From: Gammaproteobacteria bacterium
GTDB taxonomy: Bacteria > Pseudomonadota > Gammaproteobacteria > SZUA-152
NCBI GenBank assembly: GCA_030599435.1
Contig: JAUVNZ010000034.1
Span: forward strand, 1-10,574
DNA length: 10,574 nucleotides
Reading direction: 5' to 3'
In this document: in pieces, positions 1 to 7,212 of the stretch
How positions within the stretch are numbered: the first letter of the stretch is position 1
Layout of the letters: each line of letters begins with the position of its first letter
Notes under the pieces: model-generated
Told to the model about the DNA's origin: nothing
Database searches by the model: none
What the model saw: the letters and a program-made list of their open reading frames with translations, nothing else
Program-made: the position numbers and the translations under genes

Positions 1-61
1 CGGCTACGCTTTGCTTCGCCGTTCCGATCCACTTCGCGAGATCGGTCGAACCATAAGGTTC
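1..61. repeat. Nested inverted repeats, possible dispersed intergenic repeat
   Basis: Two inverted repeats lie side by side. CCGATC (24-29) pairs with GATCGG (40-45) around a 10-nt loop, and GTTC/GAAC arms can extend it with a bulge. GAACC (48-52) and GGTTC (57-61) form a perfect repeat around ATAA. The stretch lies just beyond the 3' end of tRNA-Gln on the minus strand, so it is probably in the leader of the next, off-window gene (prs in related synteny). The structure is visible; its identity as a REP-like or other dispersed element is inference. It is cut by the window edge. Confidence 0.35.
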
Positions 62-124
62 TCATCCTGCCGCCAACACCTAATATCTAATCACCATTTC
101 TTAGCCACTAGAGACTAACTTTTT

Positions 125-199
125 TGGCTGGGCCGGCAGGATTCGAACCTGCGCATGCTGAGATCAAAACCCAGTGCCTTACCGCTTGGCGACGGCCCA
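125..199 (-). tRNA. tRNA-Gln (anticodon UUG)
   Basis: On the minus strand this is a complete 75-nt tRNA that delivers glutamine at CAA/CAG codons. The acceptor stem is TGGGCCG pairing with CGGCCCA, followed by discriminator G and an encoded CCA. The D arm reads CGCCAAGCGGTAAGGC, very like the E. coli tRNA-Gln D region. The anticodon stem is CTGGG/CTCAG with one G-U pair, enclosing the loop TTTTGAT (anticodon TTG). The T arm contains GGTTCGAATCC. It lies 112 nt downstream of ispE on the same strand, so co-transcription with ispE and release by RNase P/RNase E processing is plausible. In Pseudomonas-type synteny, prs follows it. Confidence 0.97.
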
Positions 200-200
200 A

Positions 201-311
201 TAAAACCTGTACTTCCGGCGCGGTCGCTACCGGCTTCCTGCCTCCCGCGACACTTGAACATCCTGTTCATCGTCCTGCGCTTCATTCAAACTTTCACATC
301 AACTTTCCGTG
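201..311 (-). promoter_or_regulatory. GGA-rich transcribed spacer with CsrA/RsmA-like motifs
   Basis: Read on the minus strand, the ispE to tRNA-Gln spacer contains CAGGACG (277-271), CAGGATG (265-259) and CAGGAAG (240-234). These match the CAGGA(U/A/C)G repeat described for the CsrB RNA. Further GGA motifs are ACGGAA near 308, CGGGAGG (247-241) and CCGGAAG (218-212). The second CAGGA copy is presented by a hairpin with perfect arms TGAACA (269-264) and TGTTCA (260-255) around GGA. The third sits in GGC-AGGAA-GCC (242-232). A role as a CsrA/RsmA-binding RNA or tRNA leader is inference. It could instead be an unrelated structured leader or a dispersed repeat. Confidence 0.35.
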
Positions 312-1178
312 TTAACTTTTTGCGGCAAAGAGCGGAGACCGATTACAACCTCTGGCAACAAAAACACCCCAACGTTCTCCAACTTTTGCCGCCACTTCCT
401 GTGCCTGGGATTCTTCATCAAAGGCAGCAAAAACACAGGCTCCTGTGCCTGTTAATCGCGCCGAAGAAAACTCACTCAGCCAGGTAATCGCTTCGTCTAT
501 TTCGCGGTACCGCTTCCGCACGACTGGCTCAAAAACATTGCCCCGGGCATTAGCATCATACCCCTCGAAAGAACCGCGTATTTTGATGGGTGCAGAGTCC
601 CGTGTCAATTGCGGATCACCGAACAAATCTGCTGTAGAAACATTAACTTTGGGCACTAAAACCACAAACCAGGGCTCGGATAATGCGACCGGCTGTAGCT
701 GTTCTCCGACCCCTTCTGCCCAGGCCGACCAACCACGTACAAACACAGGCACATCTGCACCCAATTTCAGCCCTAAAGCTGCCAGGGAATCCTCGCCCAG
801 ACCCAGTTCCCACAACTGGTTCAGCGCTACTAGCGTAGTCGCTGCGTCAGAACTGCCGCCTCCAAGCCCCCCGCCCATGGGCAGTTTTTTCTGTACCCGA
901 ATATCGGCCCCCAAATCGCAACCCGTCTCACTTTTCAGCAACTGTGCAGCCCGCACCACCAGATCCTCGGCCTCAGGAACATCAGGAATATCATTCACAC
1001 GACAAATCTGGCCATCTTCGCGAATCTGAAATTGCAGCTCATCACAAATATCGAGGAACTGAAACACCGTTTGCAGCTCATGGTAACCATCAGGACGAAC
1101 GCCTGTTATATGTAGGAAAAGATTAAGTTTGGCCGGTGCCAGCCAAACGGACGATTGTTGCAAAACTGACTTTTTCAT
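312..1178 (-). CDS. ispE: 4-(cytidine 5'-diphospho)-2-C-methyl-D-erythritol kinase
   Basis: This cytosolic GHMP-superfamily kinase phosphorylates CDP-methylerythritol with ATP in the MEP isoprenoid pathway. All three family motifs are visible. Residues 14-22 (APAKLNLFL) form the N-terminal substrate motif with Lys17. The glycine/serine-rich ATP loop spans about 99-113 (LPMGGGLGGGSSDAA). LGADVPVF around 139-146 supplies the catalytic Asp142. The C-terminal RLTGTGACVF motif is at 241-250. The length, 288 aa, is close to the E. coli enzyme (283). The ATG start at 1178 lies 10 nt after the lolB stop codon. No strong Shine-Dalgarno is visible, so translation may depend on coupling to lolB. It is the last protein gene of the leftward operon before tRNA-Gln. 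Confidence 0.97.
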   Translation of the reverse strand: MKKSVLQQSSVWLAPAKLNLFLHITGVRPDGYHELQTVFQFLDICDELQFQIREDGQICRVNDIPDVPEAEDLVVRAAQLLKSETGCDLGADIRVQKKLPMGGGLGGGSSDAATTLVALNQLWELGLGEDSLAALGLKLGADVPVFVRGWSAWAEGVGEQLQPVALSEPWFVVLVPKVNVSTADLFGDPQLTRDSAPIKIRGSFEGYDANARGNVFEPVVRKRYREIDEAITWLSEFSSARLTGTGACVFAAFDEESQAQEVAAKVGERWGVFVARGCNRSPLFAAKS

Positions 1179-1188
1179 AGATTGAGGA

Positions 1189-1800
1189 TCAATTTAATAC
1201 CCAGTGATCAATCACCAGCCGCACACTGAGTTCATGATTTTCCAGAAAAACCTTTCGCGGCATCATCACACCATCAATACTTACGTACTCTGGATAGGTG
1301 ACCAGCCATTTCCCCTGCTGCAATCTGGCCAGCCGTCCATCAAGGCGATAATTCAGCACAGACGCTGACTCGGGTTTTGGTATTCCGGTTACCCAGTATT
1401 TAAAGCCACTTAACGGTAAGTGCCACCCTAGCTGTTCGAGCAATAATGTTTCTGCATCAGCTGCCTGAAACGTTTTACCATCAGAAAAGCGCATCTCAAC
1501 GCCTGTTGCGCTTCCATCTAGCTGAAATGCACCCTGACCCATGGGTGCGCTAAACTGAATCCCATAACCGTCAATACGCTGCGACCAGTGTAATTCACCA
1601 TTCCAGCCATCATCTTCCGTGTTCACAACAATACGCCCCGTCAGCGTCCAGTTTGTGATTTGATGTACCGCTTGGCGATGCTGTTGCCAGGCTCGCGCCT
1701 GTTCCGGAGATGGTAATTCTAAAGATAATTTTATGGGGGGCGGTGTTGTGGCACAAGCGCCCAGAAACAGGGCAAATAGTAAAATCAGTGATCGGGTCAC
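1189..1800 (-). CDS. lolB: Outer-membrane lipoprotein insertion protein LolB
   Basis: LolB is the outer-membrane receptor that takes lipoproteins from the periplasmic carrier LolA and inserts them in the outer membrane. The 203-aa product has a short lipoprotein signal peptide with lipobox LGAC, giving lipidated Cys16. No Asp follows the Cys, which fits outer-membrane sorting. Family features are WTLTGRIVV near residue 51, GELHWSQ in the early beta-strands, and LPLSGFKYWVTGIPKP toward the C-terminal half, typical of LolB. The start is GTG at 1800-1798, overlapping the upstream TPR gene's TGA in a GTGA junction, which implies translational coupling. It sits between the TPR lipoprotein and ispE, as in Pseudomonas-like genomes. 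Confidence 0.95.
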   Translation of the reverse strand: MTRSLILLFALFLGACATTPPPIKLSLELPSPEQARAWQQHRQAVHQITNWTLTGRIVVNTEDDGWNGELHWSQRIDGYGIQFSAPMGQGAFQLDGSATGVEMRFSDGKTFQAADAETLLLEQLGWHLPLSGFKYWVTGIPKPESASVLNYRLDGRLARLQQGKWLVTYPEYVSIDGVMMPRKVFLENHELSVRLVIDHWVLN

Positions 1801-3569
1801 AAACCAAATCGCTTCATGATGTCGTTCAGTACTTTATGGTTTGGGTTTTCCTGCAGCGCCTTTTCCCACACTTCCAGCGCACCCTGTTTATTACCCATCG
1901 TCCAAAGAACCTCACCAAGGTGAGCGGCAATTTCTACATCCTTTATAAGCTCCATGGCTCGACGTAAAAGCTCCACCGCTTTTTCATAGTTACCCATACG
2001 GTACTGAACCCAGCCCATGCTATCAATGATGGCAGCATCTCCAGGCTTCACAGCCAGAGCTCGTTCAATATAATCCAGTGCTTCATCAAATCTTTGTGTG
2101 CGATCTGCCAGGGTATAACCCAGTGCGTTCAATGCCTGCGCATTACTCGGCTCACGTTTAATAATAACGAGCAGATCTTGTTCAGCAACTTCCAACTTAC
2201 CCATTTTTTCTGCCATTAGCGCTCGCGCATAACGTAACGAGGTATCGTCCGGTACTTCTTCAAGCTTGGCGGAAAGAAAGTCCAGTGCCTCCTGATATTT
2301 CCCTGCCTTGCGAAGTAATTCCCCCTCTACCAGATAAACTCTGACTCGCTCCTGAGCAGTGGATACACGCAGTGAATGCAATAAATCCTGCGCTTTTTCA
2401 AGTTTTCCTAATTCCGCCAACAAACTGGCTGCGCGAGTCTGTGCGCCCAGATAAAACTCGCCATGACGCACAGAAAGAAAATGTTTTAACGCCAGCGTAA
2501 AATTATTTTGTTTCTCATACAGACGGCCAAGATAAAAATTAGCCCCCAGTGTCCGTGAGCCCAAACTCAATACCCGTTTGAGACGTTTCTCAGCCAGGAC
2601 ATAATCATTAAGCTGTAAAGCCAATACGCCAGCCGCATAAATAACATCCGGATTTCTGGGTTGTAGTGCAGCAAGACGCTCAAACTCGTCACGCGCCTTT
2701 TCGAATTGATTAACTTCAGTCAGTAGCCGGGCATAACTCAGCCCTACGCCAATATTATTTTCCAGCGCATCTCCACGTTCGTCTTCAAGATAATCAAGCG
2801 CCTTCTGTTTATTGCCCTGTAATCCAATAATTCGTGCTCGTAAAACAACAGCGGGAGCCCAATGACTCTTTAAATCCAGAGCATGATCAACAGACTTTAA
2901 TGCCAGCTTCAGTTTGACCTGATGCATAGTCAACTGTGCATGGGCAAGCCAGGCGTGTGGTAAATCTTTATTTTTAACCAGCAATTTATCCATGACTGAC
3001 AATGCAGCAATGTTGTTTTTATCGCGTGATAATTGAGACGATATTTGCGAAAAACCACGGTCTGGTTTGTTGGTAGAAAGAGCTACAAACTTCTCATAGT
3101 GCACTACCGCCTCTGGTGCCCGACCAAAAGCCAACAATAATGGTGCCAGTGCTTTTCTAGCTTCTGCACTTTCGGGTTCAAGTTTTACCCACAACTCTGC
3201 AGATTCTAAAGCTTCACTAAGAGCCTGAGTAAACATCGAAATACGAGCTGCCCTGGCTGCAATAGCTGGTTCCTGTGATTCTTTTGCCGCTTCCAGATAG
3301 TTAGTAACGGCAATATCCAGTTGACCTCTTTGCCCAGCCAATTCTGCGACGAGCAACTGATACAAAACCTGCGGTGAAAATTCAGCAGCGGGAAGCTTTT
3401 CTTCAGCAGGTATTGATGCGGCGTGCTGAGCAGTCACTGAATCATCATCAGAAGAAGATTCCTGGTTGCTATAATATTCACTATTTGAAGAATCAGTTTC
3501 AGGCGAAACTGCACAGCCTCCAAGTAATAACAAGGAAAGCCCCGTAAAAAGATAAAAAAACCTCAACAT
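1797..3569 (-). CDS. TPR-repeat lipoprotein, PA4667-like
   Basis: A 590-aa tetratricopeptide-repeat protein whose molecular role I do not know. Residues 1-19 form a lipoprotein signal with lipobox LLGGC (Cys19), so it is probably anchored to a membrane facing the periplasm. About 20-60 is a Ser/Asp/Glu-rich, probably disordered linker. From about 65 to the end, helical TPR units repeat. The clearest are near 305-340 (NPDVIYAAGVLALQLNDYVLAEKRL), 495-530 (NALGYTLADRTQRFDEALDYIERAL) and 535-585 (the DSMGWVQYRMGNYEKAVELLRRA region). Such repeats normally act as a protein-binding scaffold. An equivalent TPR gene lies next to lolB, divergent from hemA, in Pseudomonas. It is first in the leftward operon and overlaps lolB by 4 nt. 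Involvement in envelope biogenesis is inferred only from location and company. Confidence 0.9.
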   Translation of the reverse strand: MLRFFYLFTGLSLLLLGGCAVSPETDSSNSEYYSNQESSSDDDSVTAQHAASIPAEEKLPAAEFSPQVLYQLLVAELAGQRGQLDIAVTNYLEAAKESQEPAIAARAARISMFTQALSEALESAELWVKLEPESAEARKALAPLLLAFGRAPEAVVHYEKFVALSTNKPDRGFSQISSQLSRDKNNIAALSVMDKLLVKNKDLPHAWLAHAQLTMHQVKLKLALKSVDHALDLKSHWAPAVVLRARIIGLQGNKQKALDYLEDERGDALENNIGVGLSYARLLTEVNQFEKARDEFERLAALQPRNPDVIYAAGVLALQLNDYVLAEKRLKRVLSLGSRTLGANFYLGRLYEKQNNFTLALKHFLSVRHGEFYLGAQTRAASLLAELGKLEKAQDLLHSLRVSTAQERVRVYLVEGELLRKAGKYQEALDFLSAKLEEVPDDTSLRYARALMAEKMGKLEVAEQDLLVIIKREPSNAQALNALGYTLADRTQRFDEALDYIERALAVKPGDAAIIDSMGWVQYRMGNYEKAVELLRRAMELIKDVEIAAHLGEVLWTMGNKQGALEVWEKALQENPNHKVLNDIMKRFGL

Positions 3570-3660
3570 ATGTACTTCACACCTTTTGACTTTGATTTTA
3601 CAAAAAACTGGCTGTTAGAAAAGCGAGTAAAAATCACTAAGCTGCCTAAGCATTATCTTA

Positions 3661-3685
3661 ATTATAACCCTGCTTTTTATACACA
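3661..3685 (-). promoter_or_regulatory. Predicted promoter of the TPR-lolB-ispE operon
   Basis: On the minus strand a perfect -10 hexamer TATAAT occupies 3666-3661, about 92 nt upstream of the TPR gene start. The -35 side is weak: only T-rich TTTTGT or ATTTTG sequences occur at 16-17 nt spacing. Transcription would begin near 3654. The position is right for this operon, but the match rests mainly on the -10 box in an AT-rich region. Confidence 0.4.
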
Positions 3686-3754
3686 AAATGTGAGAAAAAG
3701 TTCCGCTTTATTCCCGCCATTTTCCCAGCATTTAACTTTATGTCGACCCGGCCG

Positions 3755-3794
3755 CTCTGGACTTAAACCATCAACTCTGGACATAAACCCTCAT
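3755..3794. repeat. Tandem 20-bp direct repeat upstream of hemA
   Basis: Two adjacent 20-bp units, CTCTGGACTTAAACCATCAA (3755-3774) and CTCTGGACATAAACCCTCAT (3775-3794), agree at 17 of 20 positions. They start at exact 20-bp spacing, 121-160 nt before the hemA start codon. A pair of operator half-sites for a regulator of hemA is possible; a simple local duplication is the alternative. Confidence 0.6.
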
Positions 3795-3914
3795 CCAGCA
3801 GGGCATAGTTGGAATCAACCATGAATCAATGAGATAGTTGCTTGTATTCGGACTCCAGTTCGCTCAAAATTTACGCTCACAACTACCTCCACAACAGATG
3901 TCTCATAGAAACAA

Positions 3915-5183
3915 ATGCCACTTTTAGCCTTCGGAATTAACCATAAAACTGCCCCGGTAGATATCCGGGAACGGGTTGCATTTGCCCCGGGAAAACTTAC
4001 CGAAGCTCTGAAGGACCTGGTGAGCCACGCCAACGTCCAGGAAGCGGCTATTGTGTCCACCTGCAATCGCACCGAACTCTACTGTGACTATAGCTCCTCC
4101 CCGCAGGGAGATGCCGCTATTGTCGATTGGTTTCGAGAATATCACAAGCTCGAAAAACAGGACATTGAGCCCTATATTTTCCTGCACCCGGACGAGGATG
4201 CCGTCCGCCATATGCTACGCGTCGCCAGCGGGCTGGACTCTCTGGTGTTAGGTGAACCTCAAATCCTCGGTCAGATCAAAGAGGCCTATTCTGCCGCCAC
4301 CACTGCCGGCACAATGGGTGGGCAGCTAGACCGGTTGTTCCAACATACTTTTTCTGTGGCAAAACAAATTCGCACCGATACCGCCATAGGTGCCAGTGCT
4401 GTATCCGTTGCCTTTGCCGCTGTTAGCCTGGCCAAACAAATCTTCAGCGATTTCCCGCAACACACCGCCTTGCTCATTGGTGCCGGCGAAACTGTCGAAC
4501 TGGCGGCACGCCACCTGCACCAAAATAATATTGGCCGCATGATTATTGCCAATCGCACAGTGGAAAATGCCCACGCGTTGGCTGAAGAATTTGGCGCCTA
4601 CGCCATCTCCCTGCCCGAAATCACCAAGCATCTGGCAGAGGCCGATATTGTGATCTCCTCCACCGCCAGCCCCCTGCCTGTATTGGGCAAAGGCAGCGTG
4701 GAAAGCGCACTCAAGAAGCGCAAACACAAACCCATGTTGATGGTTGATATCGCTGTGCCACGTGACATCGAAGCCGAGGTTAGCGACCTTAACGATGTAT
4801 ACCTCTACACCGTGGATGACCTCCAAGACATTATTAAGGAAGGTTTGAAATCACGACAGGAAGCTGCGCAGCAGGCCGAAGAAATTATCGATGCTGAAGT
4901 TTCGCACTTTATGCACTGGCTGCAATCACTCAATGCCGTATCCACGATTCGCGCCATGCGTGATAATGCCGAAGCACAACGCAATGAAGAACTGGAACGA
5001 GCTCTTAACTTACTGCAAAGTGGCAAAGACCCCGAACAAGTTATGGCAGAATTGGCAAATCGTCTTACCAACAAACTCATCCACACCCCTAGCGTGATGC
5101 TTAAAAAAGCGGGTTACGACAGTCGCGATGAGATTTTCGAAACTGCGCAAGAACTTTTTGATCTCAAGGATCCCGACCTCTAG
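3915..5183 (+). CDS. hemA: Glutamyl-tRNA reductase
   Basis: This cytosolic enzyme reduces glutamyl-tRNA(Glu) with NADPH to glutamate-1-semialdehyde, the first committed step of C5-pathway tetrapyrrole (heme) synthesis. The 422-aa product starts with the family-typical MPLLAFGINHKTAPV, supporting the ATG at 3915. The catalytic domain has the nucleophile Cys50 in STCNRTELYCD and the conserved block GLDSLVLGEPQILGQIKEAY at about 106-125. The NADPH-binding domain shows LLIGAGETVELAARHL at about 186-201 followed by IIANRT. The C-terminal dimerisation helices follow from about 310. Length is close to the E. coli protein (418). No good Shine-Dalgarno precedes the start. It heads the rightward block, 188 nt before prfA, a larger gap than the close hemA-prfA spacing seen in E. 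coli. Confidence 0.98.
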   Translation: MPLLAFGINHKTAPVDIRERVAFAPGKLTEALKDLVSHANVQEAAIVSTCNRTELYCDYSSSPQGDAAIVDWFREYHKLEKQDIEPYIFLHPDEDAVRHMLRVASGLDSLVLGEPQILGQIKEAYSAATTAGTMGGQLDRLFQHTFSVAKQIRTDTAIGASAVSVAFAAVSLAKQIFSDFPQHTALLIGAGETVELAARHLHQNNIGRMIIANRTVENAHALAEEFGAYAISLPEITKHLAEADIVISSTASPLPVLGKGSVESALKKRKHKPMLMVDIAVPRDIEAEVSDLNDVYLYTVDDLQDIIKEGLKSRQEAAQQAEEIIDAEVSHFMHWLQSLNAVSTIRAMRDNAEAQRNEELERALNLLQSGKDPEQVMAELANRLTNKLIHTPSVMLKKAGYDSRDEIFETAQELFDLKDPDL

Positions 5184-5203
5184 CTAAGCTTGACCTCGTT
5201 AGC
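5183..5203 (+). other. Weak hairpin just after hemA
   Basis: GCTAA (5183-5187) and TTAGC (5199-5203) form an inverted repeat beginning at the last base of the hemA stop codon, followed by GTTCTTT. The stem is short and the T-run poor, so it would be at most a weak terminator or attenuator within the 188-nt hemA-prfA gap. Confidence 0.25.
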
Positions 5204-5371
5204 GTTCTTTACGCAGCAGTTTTACCAGCAGCTTTATGTCACAGCTTTAGGTAACAACTTTTTGTAGAAAGGAAAAACCGACACCACCAGCAGCAAACTT
5301 CTGGCTATAACATCATTAAATTAACTTTAAAAACATTTATATAAACTCTTTGATAAACTTTTTATAAGAAA

Positions 5372-6460
5372 ATGAAATCGTCCATACACAACAAACTGGA
5401 AACTATTTCGGATCGCCTTGAGGAGATCAGCGCATTGTTAGCTGACCCCGATGTGATGAATGACCAAAATCAGTTTCGTGAATTATCAAAAGAATATTCC
5501 CAACTCGACCCAGTGGTTAAGTGCTTTAATCACTACACGCAAAACCAAAGTGATCTTTCTGAAGCAGAAGCTTTACTCAAAGACGAAGACCCAGACATGC
5601 GAGAGATGGGCGCTGAGGAACTAAAAAAAGCCAAAGTTACACAAGAAACGTTAGAGCTTGAACTGCAAAAATTATTGCTGCCCACCGACCCTAATGACGA
5701 CAGCAATATCTTTCTTGAAATCCGTGCCGGCACTGGCGGTGATGAAGCAGCAATTTTTGCTGGTGACCTGTTTCGCATGTATTCACGTTATGCCGAAAAA
5801 CAACGCTGGCAAACAGAAATCATTAGTGAAAATCAGGGGGAACATGGTGGTTACAAAGAAATTATTATGCGCATTATTGGCCAGGGCGCTTATTCGCGAC
5901 TCAAATTTGAGTCCGGTGGACATCGCGTACAACGAGTACCAGAAACCGAATCACAGGGCCGCATTCACACTTCAGCATGTACTGTTGCTGTTATGCCCGA
6001 AGTATCTGAAGTTGAACAAATTGAAATCAATTCCTCCGATCTAAAAGTCGATACCTTTCGCGCCAGTGGCGCAGGTGGCCAGCACGTCAACAAAACCGAC
6101 TCCGCCATTCGTCTCACTCACTTGCCTACTGGAGTAGTGGTTGAATGTCAGGACGAACGCTCGCAACATAAAAACCGTGCTCGTGCTATGTCCTTATTGC
6201 AATCAAGGCTCTACGCTGCGGAAAAAGAAAAACAAGATGCCGAACAAGCTGCGACACGGAAATCACTGGTGGGTACGGGTGATCGCTCTGGTCGCATTCG
6301 TACCTATAATTATCCGCAGGGCCGCATTACCGACCACCGCATCAACTTGACCTTGTACAAACTGGATGAAATAACTCAGGGAGATTTAGGACAGGTTATC
6401 GAACCCTTAATCAGCGAGCACCAAATCCAGCAACTTGCACAACTTGGTGATGGAGAGTAG
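5372..6460 (+). CDS. prfA: Peptide chain release factor 1 (RF1)
   Basis: RF1 recognises UAA and UAG stop codons in the ribosomal A site and triggers peptidyl-tRNA hydrolysis. The 362-aa product shows the N-terminal helical domain to about residue 100, then the domain 2 block [20 protein letters not shown] (about 118-137). The codon-recognition PxT motif is Pro190-Glu191-Thr192 within [21 protein letters not shown] here replaces the PAT seen in E. coli and keeps the P-x-T pattern. The catalytic GGQ is at 235-237 in [14 protein letters not shown]. Gln237 is the expected target of PrmC, encoded downstream. Only a weak AAGAAA-like Shine-Dalgarno precedes the ATG, and the upstream gap is very AT-rich near the start. 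Confidence 0.98.
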   Translation: MKSSIHNKLETISDRLEEISALLADPDVMNDQNQFRELSKEYSQLDPVVKCFNHYTQNQSDLSEAEALLKDEDPDMREMGAEELKKAKVTQETLELELQKLLLPTDPNDDSNIFLEIRAGTGGDEAAIFAGDLFRMYSRYAEKQRWQTEIISENQGEHGGYKEIIMRIIGQGAYSRLKFESGGHRVQRVPETESQGRIHTSACTVAVMPEVSEVEQIEINSSDLKVDTFRASGAGGQHVNKTDSAIRLTHLPTGVVVECQDERSQHKNRARAMSLLQSRLYAAEKEKQDAEQAATRKSLVGTGDRSGRIRTYNYPQGRITDHRINLTLYKLDEITQGDLGQVIEPLISEHQIQQLAQLGDGE

Positions 6461-6479
6461 TTAAAAAAGAACGAAAATC

Positions 6480-6496
6480 TGGGGCTAAAGACCCCA
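6480..6496. other. Small GC hairpin after prfA
   Basis: TGGGG (6480-6484) and CCCCA (6492-6496) form a perfect 5-bp stem with a 7-nt loop, 20 nt after the prfA stop codon. No T-tract follows on the plus strand, so this is not a standard intrinsic terminator. It may protect the 3' end of a prfA transcript or help pausing. Confidence 0.35.
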
Positions 6497-6650
6497 CATG
6501 GCAATACAACATTTAATCCAGACAGATTTCGTAACAAAAAAAGTTCCGGTAGTCACAATGTGTCAAGAACTCTTTACTGTTTGCATTTGGCCTAATACGC
6601 TATGCTATTACGCCCTACCGGGTTTAAAAAAGGCACCAGAACAGCAGCAC

Positions 6651-6678
6651 TTGCAAATTCATCCCAATCCGTTATAAC
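6651..6678 (+). promoter_or_regulatory. Predicted sigma-70 promoter of the DsrE-like gene
   Basis: TTGCAA (6651-6656) and TATAAC (6673-6678) are separated by 16 nt. The -35 matches consensus at 4 of 6 positions and the -10 at 5 of 6. Transcription would start near 6685, giving a leader of about 38 nt that contains the GGAG ribosome-binding site at 6712-6715. A second, weaker candidate lies upstream around 6580-6612. Confidence 0.5.
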
Positions 6679-6722
6679 AGCAGCAGATTTAGGGAATCTT
6701 ATAAAACAACCGGAGAACAATT

Positions 6723-7163
6723 GTGACTAGACTAAAGAAAATTTTCATCCCAATACTTGGCACATTATTACTGATGGGCGGCACTGGTCTCGTTTCAGCC
6801 GCTGATGATACCAAACATAAAATGGTCATCCAGGTGAGCACAGACGACCCGCGCACCCAGAAAATTGCGCTAAACAATGCCGTCAATCTACAAAAGTTGT
6901 ACGGCATGGACAACGTCTCTATCGAGATTGTCGCCTACGGCCCTGGTCTTGGCTTGCTGACCAAAAAAAGTAAGCAGGCCAAGAGGGTGGAGAGCCTGGC
7001 CTTGCAGGACATTACTTTCAGCGCCTGTGGCAATACCATAAAAAAAGTGACCAAAAAGAAGGGTAAAAAACCAAAATTGCTGGCCGGTGTGGGCACGGTA
7101 AAGGCCGGTGTGGCGCGTATCATGGAGTTACAGGAGAAGGGTTATTCTTATCTGCGCCCTTAA
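6723..7163 (+). CDS. Periplasmic DsrE/DsrF-like protein
   Basis: A 146-aa secreted member of the DsrE-like fold family; its precise function is unknown. Residues 1-26 form a signal peptide (basic start MTRLKK, hydrophobic core, cleavage probably after VSA or SAA). The mature domain starts with the beta-strand KMVIQVSTDD, then the helix ALNNAVNLQKLYG, the strand VSIEIVAYGPGLGLL, and FSACGNT with the only cysteine, Cys102. It ends LLAGVGTVKAGVARIMELQEKGYSYLRP, the usual end of this family. Cys102 is at the position used for sulfur relay in some DsrE proteins, but that activity is not shown here. A lysine-rich stretch (KKVTKKKGKKPK, 107-118) is notable. The start is GTG, chosen by GGAG seven nt upstream and the intact signal peptide. 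It lies between prfA and prmC with its own promoter and terminator. Confidence 0.85.
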   Translation: MTRLKKIFIPILGTLLLMGGTGLVSAADDTKHKMVIQVSTDDPRTQKIALNNAVNLQKLYGMDNVSIEIVAYGPGLGLLTKKSKQAKRVESLALQDITFSACGNTIKKVTKKKGKKPKLLAGVGTVKAGVARIMELQEKGYSYLRP

Positions 7164-7185
7164 CTGGAAATAGTATCTGTGAAAG

Positions 7186-7212
7186 ACGGCGGGCTTGTCC
7201 CGCCGTTTTTTT
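7186..7212 (+). terminator. Strong rho-independent terminator after the DsrE-like gene
   Basis: ACGGCGGG (7186-7193) and CCCGCCGT (7199-7206) form a perfect 8-bp GC-rich stem with loop CTTGT, followed by a T-run to 7212. It begins 22 nt after the DsrE-like stop codon and should stop readthrough into prmC. Confidence 0.93.

Larger units (their letters stand above)
3570..3914. other. Divergent intergenic region between the TPR lipoprotein gene and hemA
   Basis: This stretch of 345 nt contains no convincing gene. An open frame from 3570 to 3824 has low-complexity content and no recognisable motif. The left part is AT-rich and holds the predicted minus-strand promoter. The right part holds a tandem 20-bp repeat (3755-3794). 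The last 120 nt must contain the hemA 5' region, but I see no strong -35/-10 pair or Shine-Dalgarno there. Confidence 0.7.

Noticed and set aside
100..124. Terminator for tRNA-Gln from the TTAG/CTAA inverted repeat
   Set aside because: The stem is only 4 bp and AT-rich with no T-run after it on the minus strand; readthrough into the next gene is more likely.
255..269. LexA (SOS) box reading of TGAACA-N3-TGTTCA
   Set aside because: Gammaproteobacterial LexA sites follow CTGT-N8-ACAG; this palindrome has different arms and spacing.
445..1029. Long open frame antisense to ispE
   Set aside because: ispE on the other strand has all its catalytic motifs; the antisense frame has no recognisable domain and is a shadow of the GC-biased codons.
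3679..3705. CRP-like site around ACACAAAATGTGA upstream of the TPR gene
   Set aside because: Only one TGTGA half is present; there is no TCACA at the required 6-bp spacing, and the inverted part is only 4 bp.
3570..3824. 84-residue open frame in the divergent region
   Set aside because: It starts immediately at the end of the TPR gene with no ribosome-binding site, shows no domain or codon pattern of a real gene, and covers the region expected to hold promoters.
4326..4826. 166-residue open frame antisense to hemA
   Set aside because: hemA is intact with all family motifs; the antisense product has no coherent domain.
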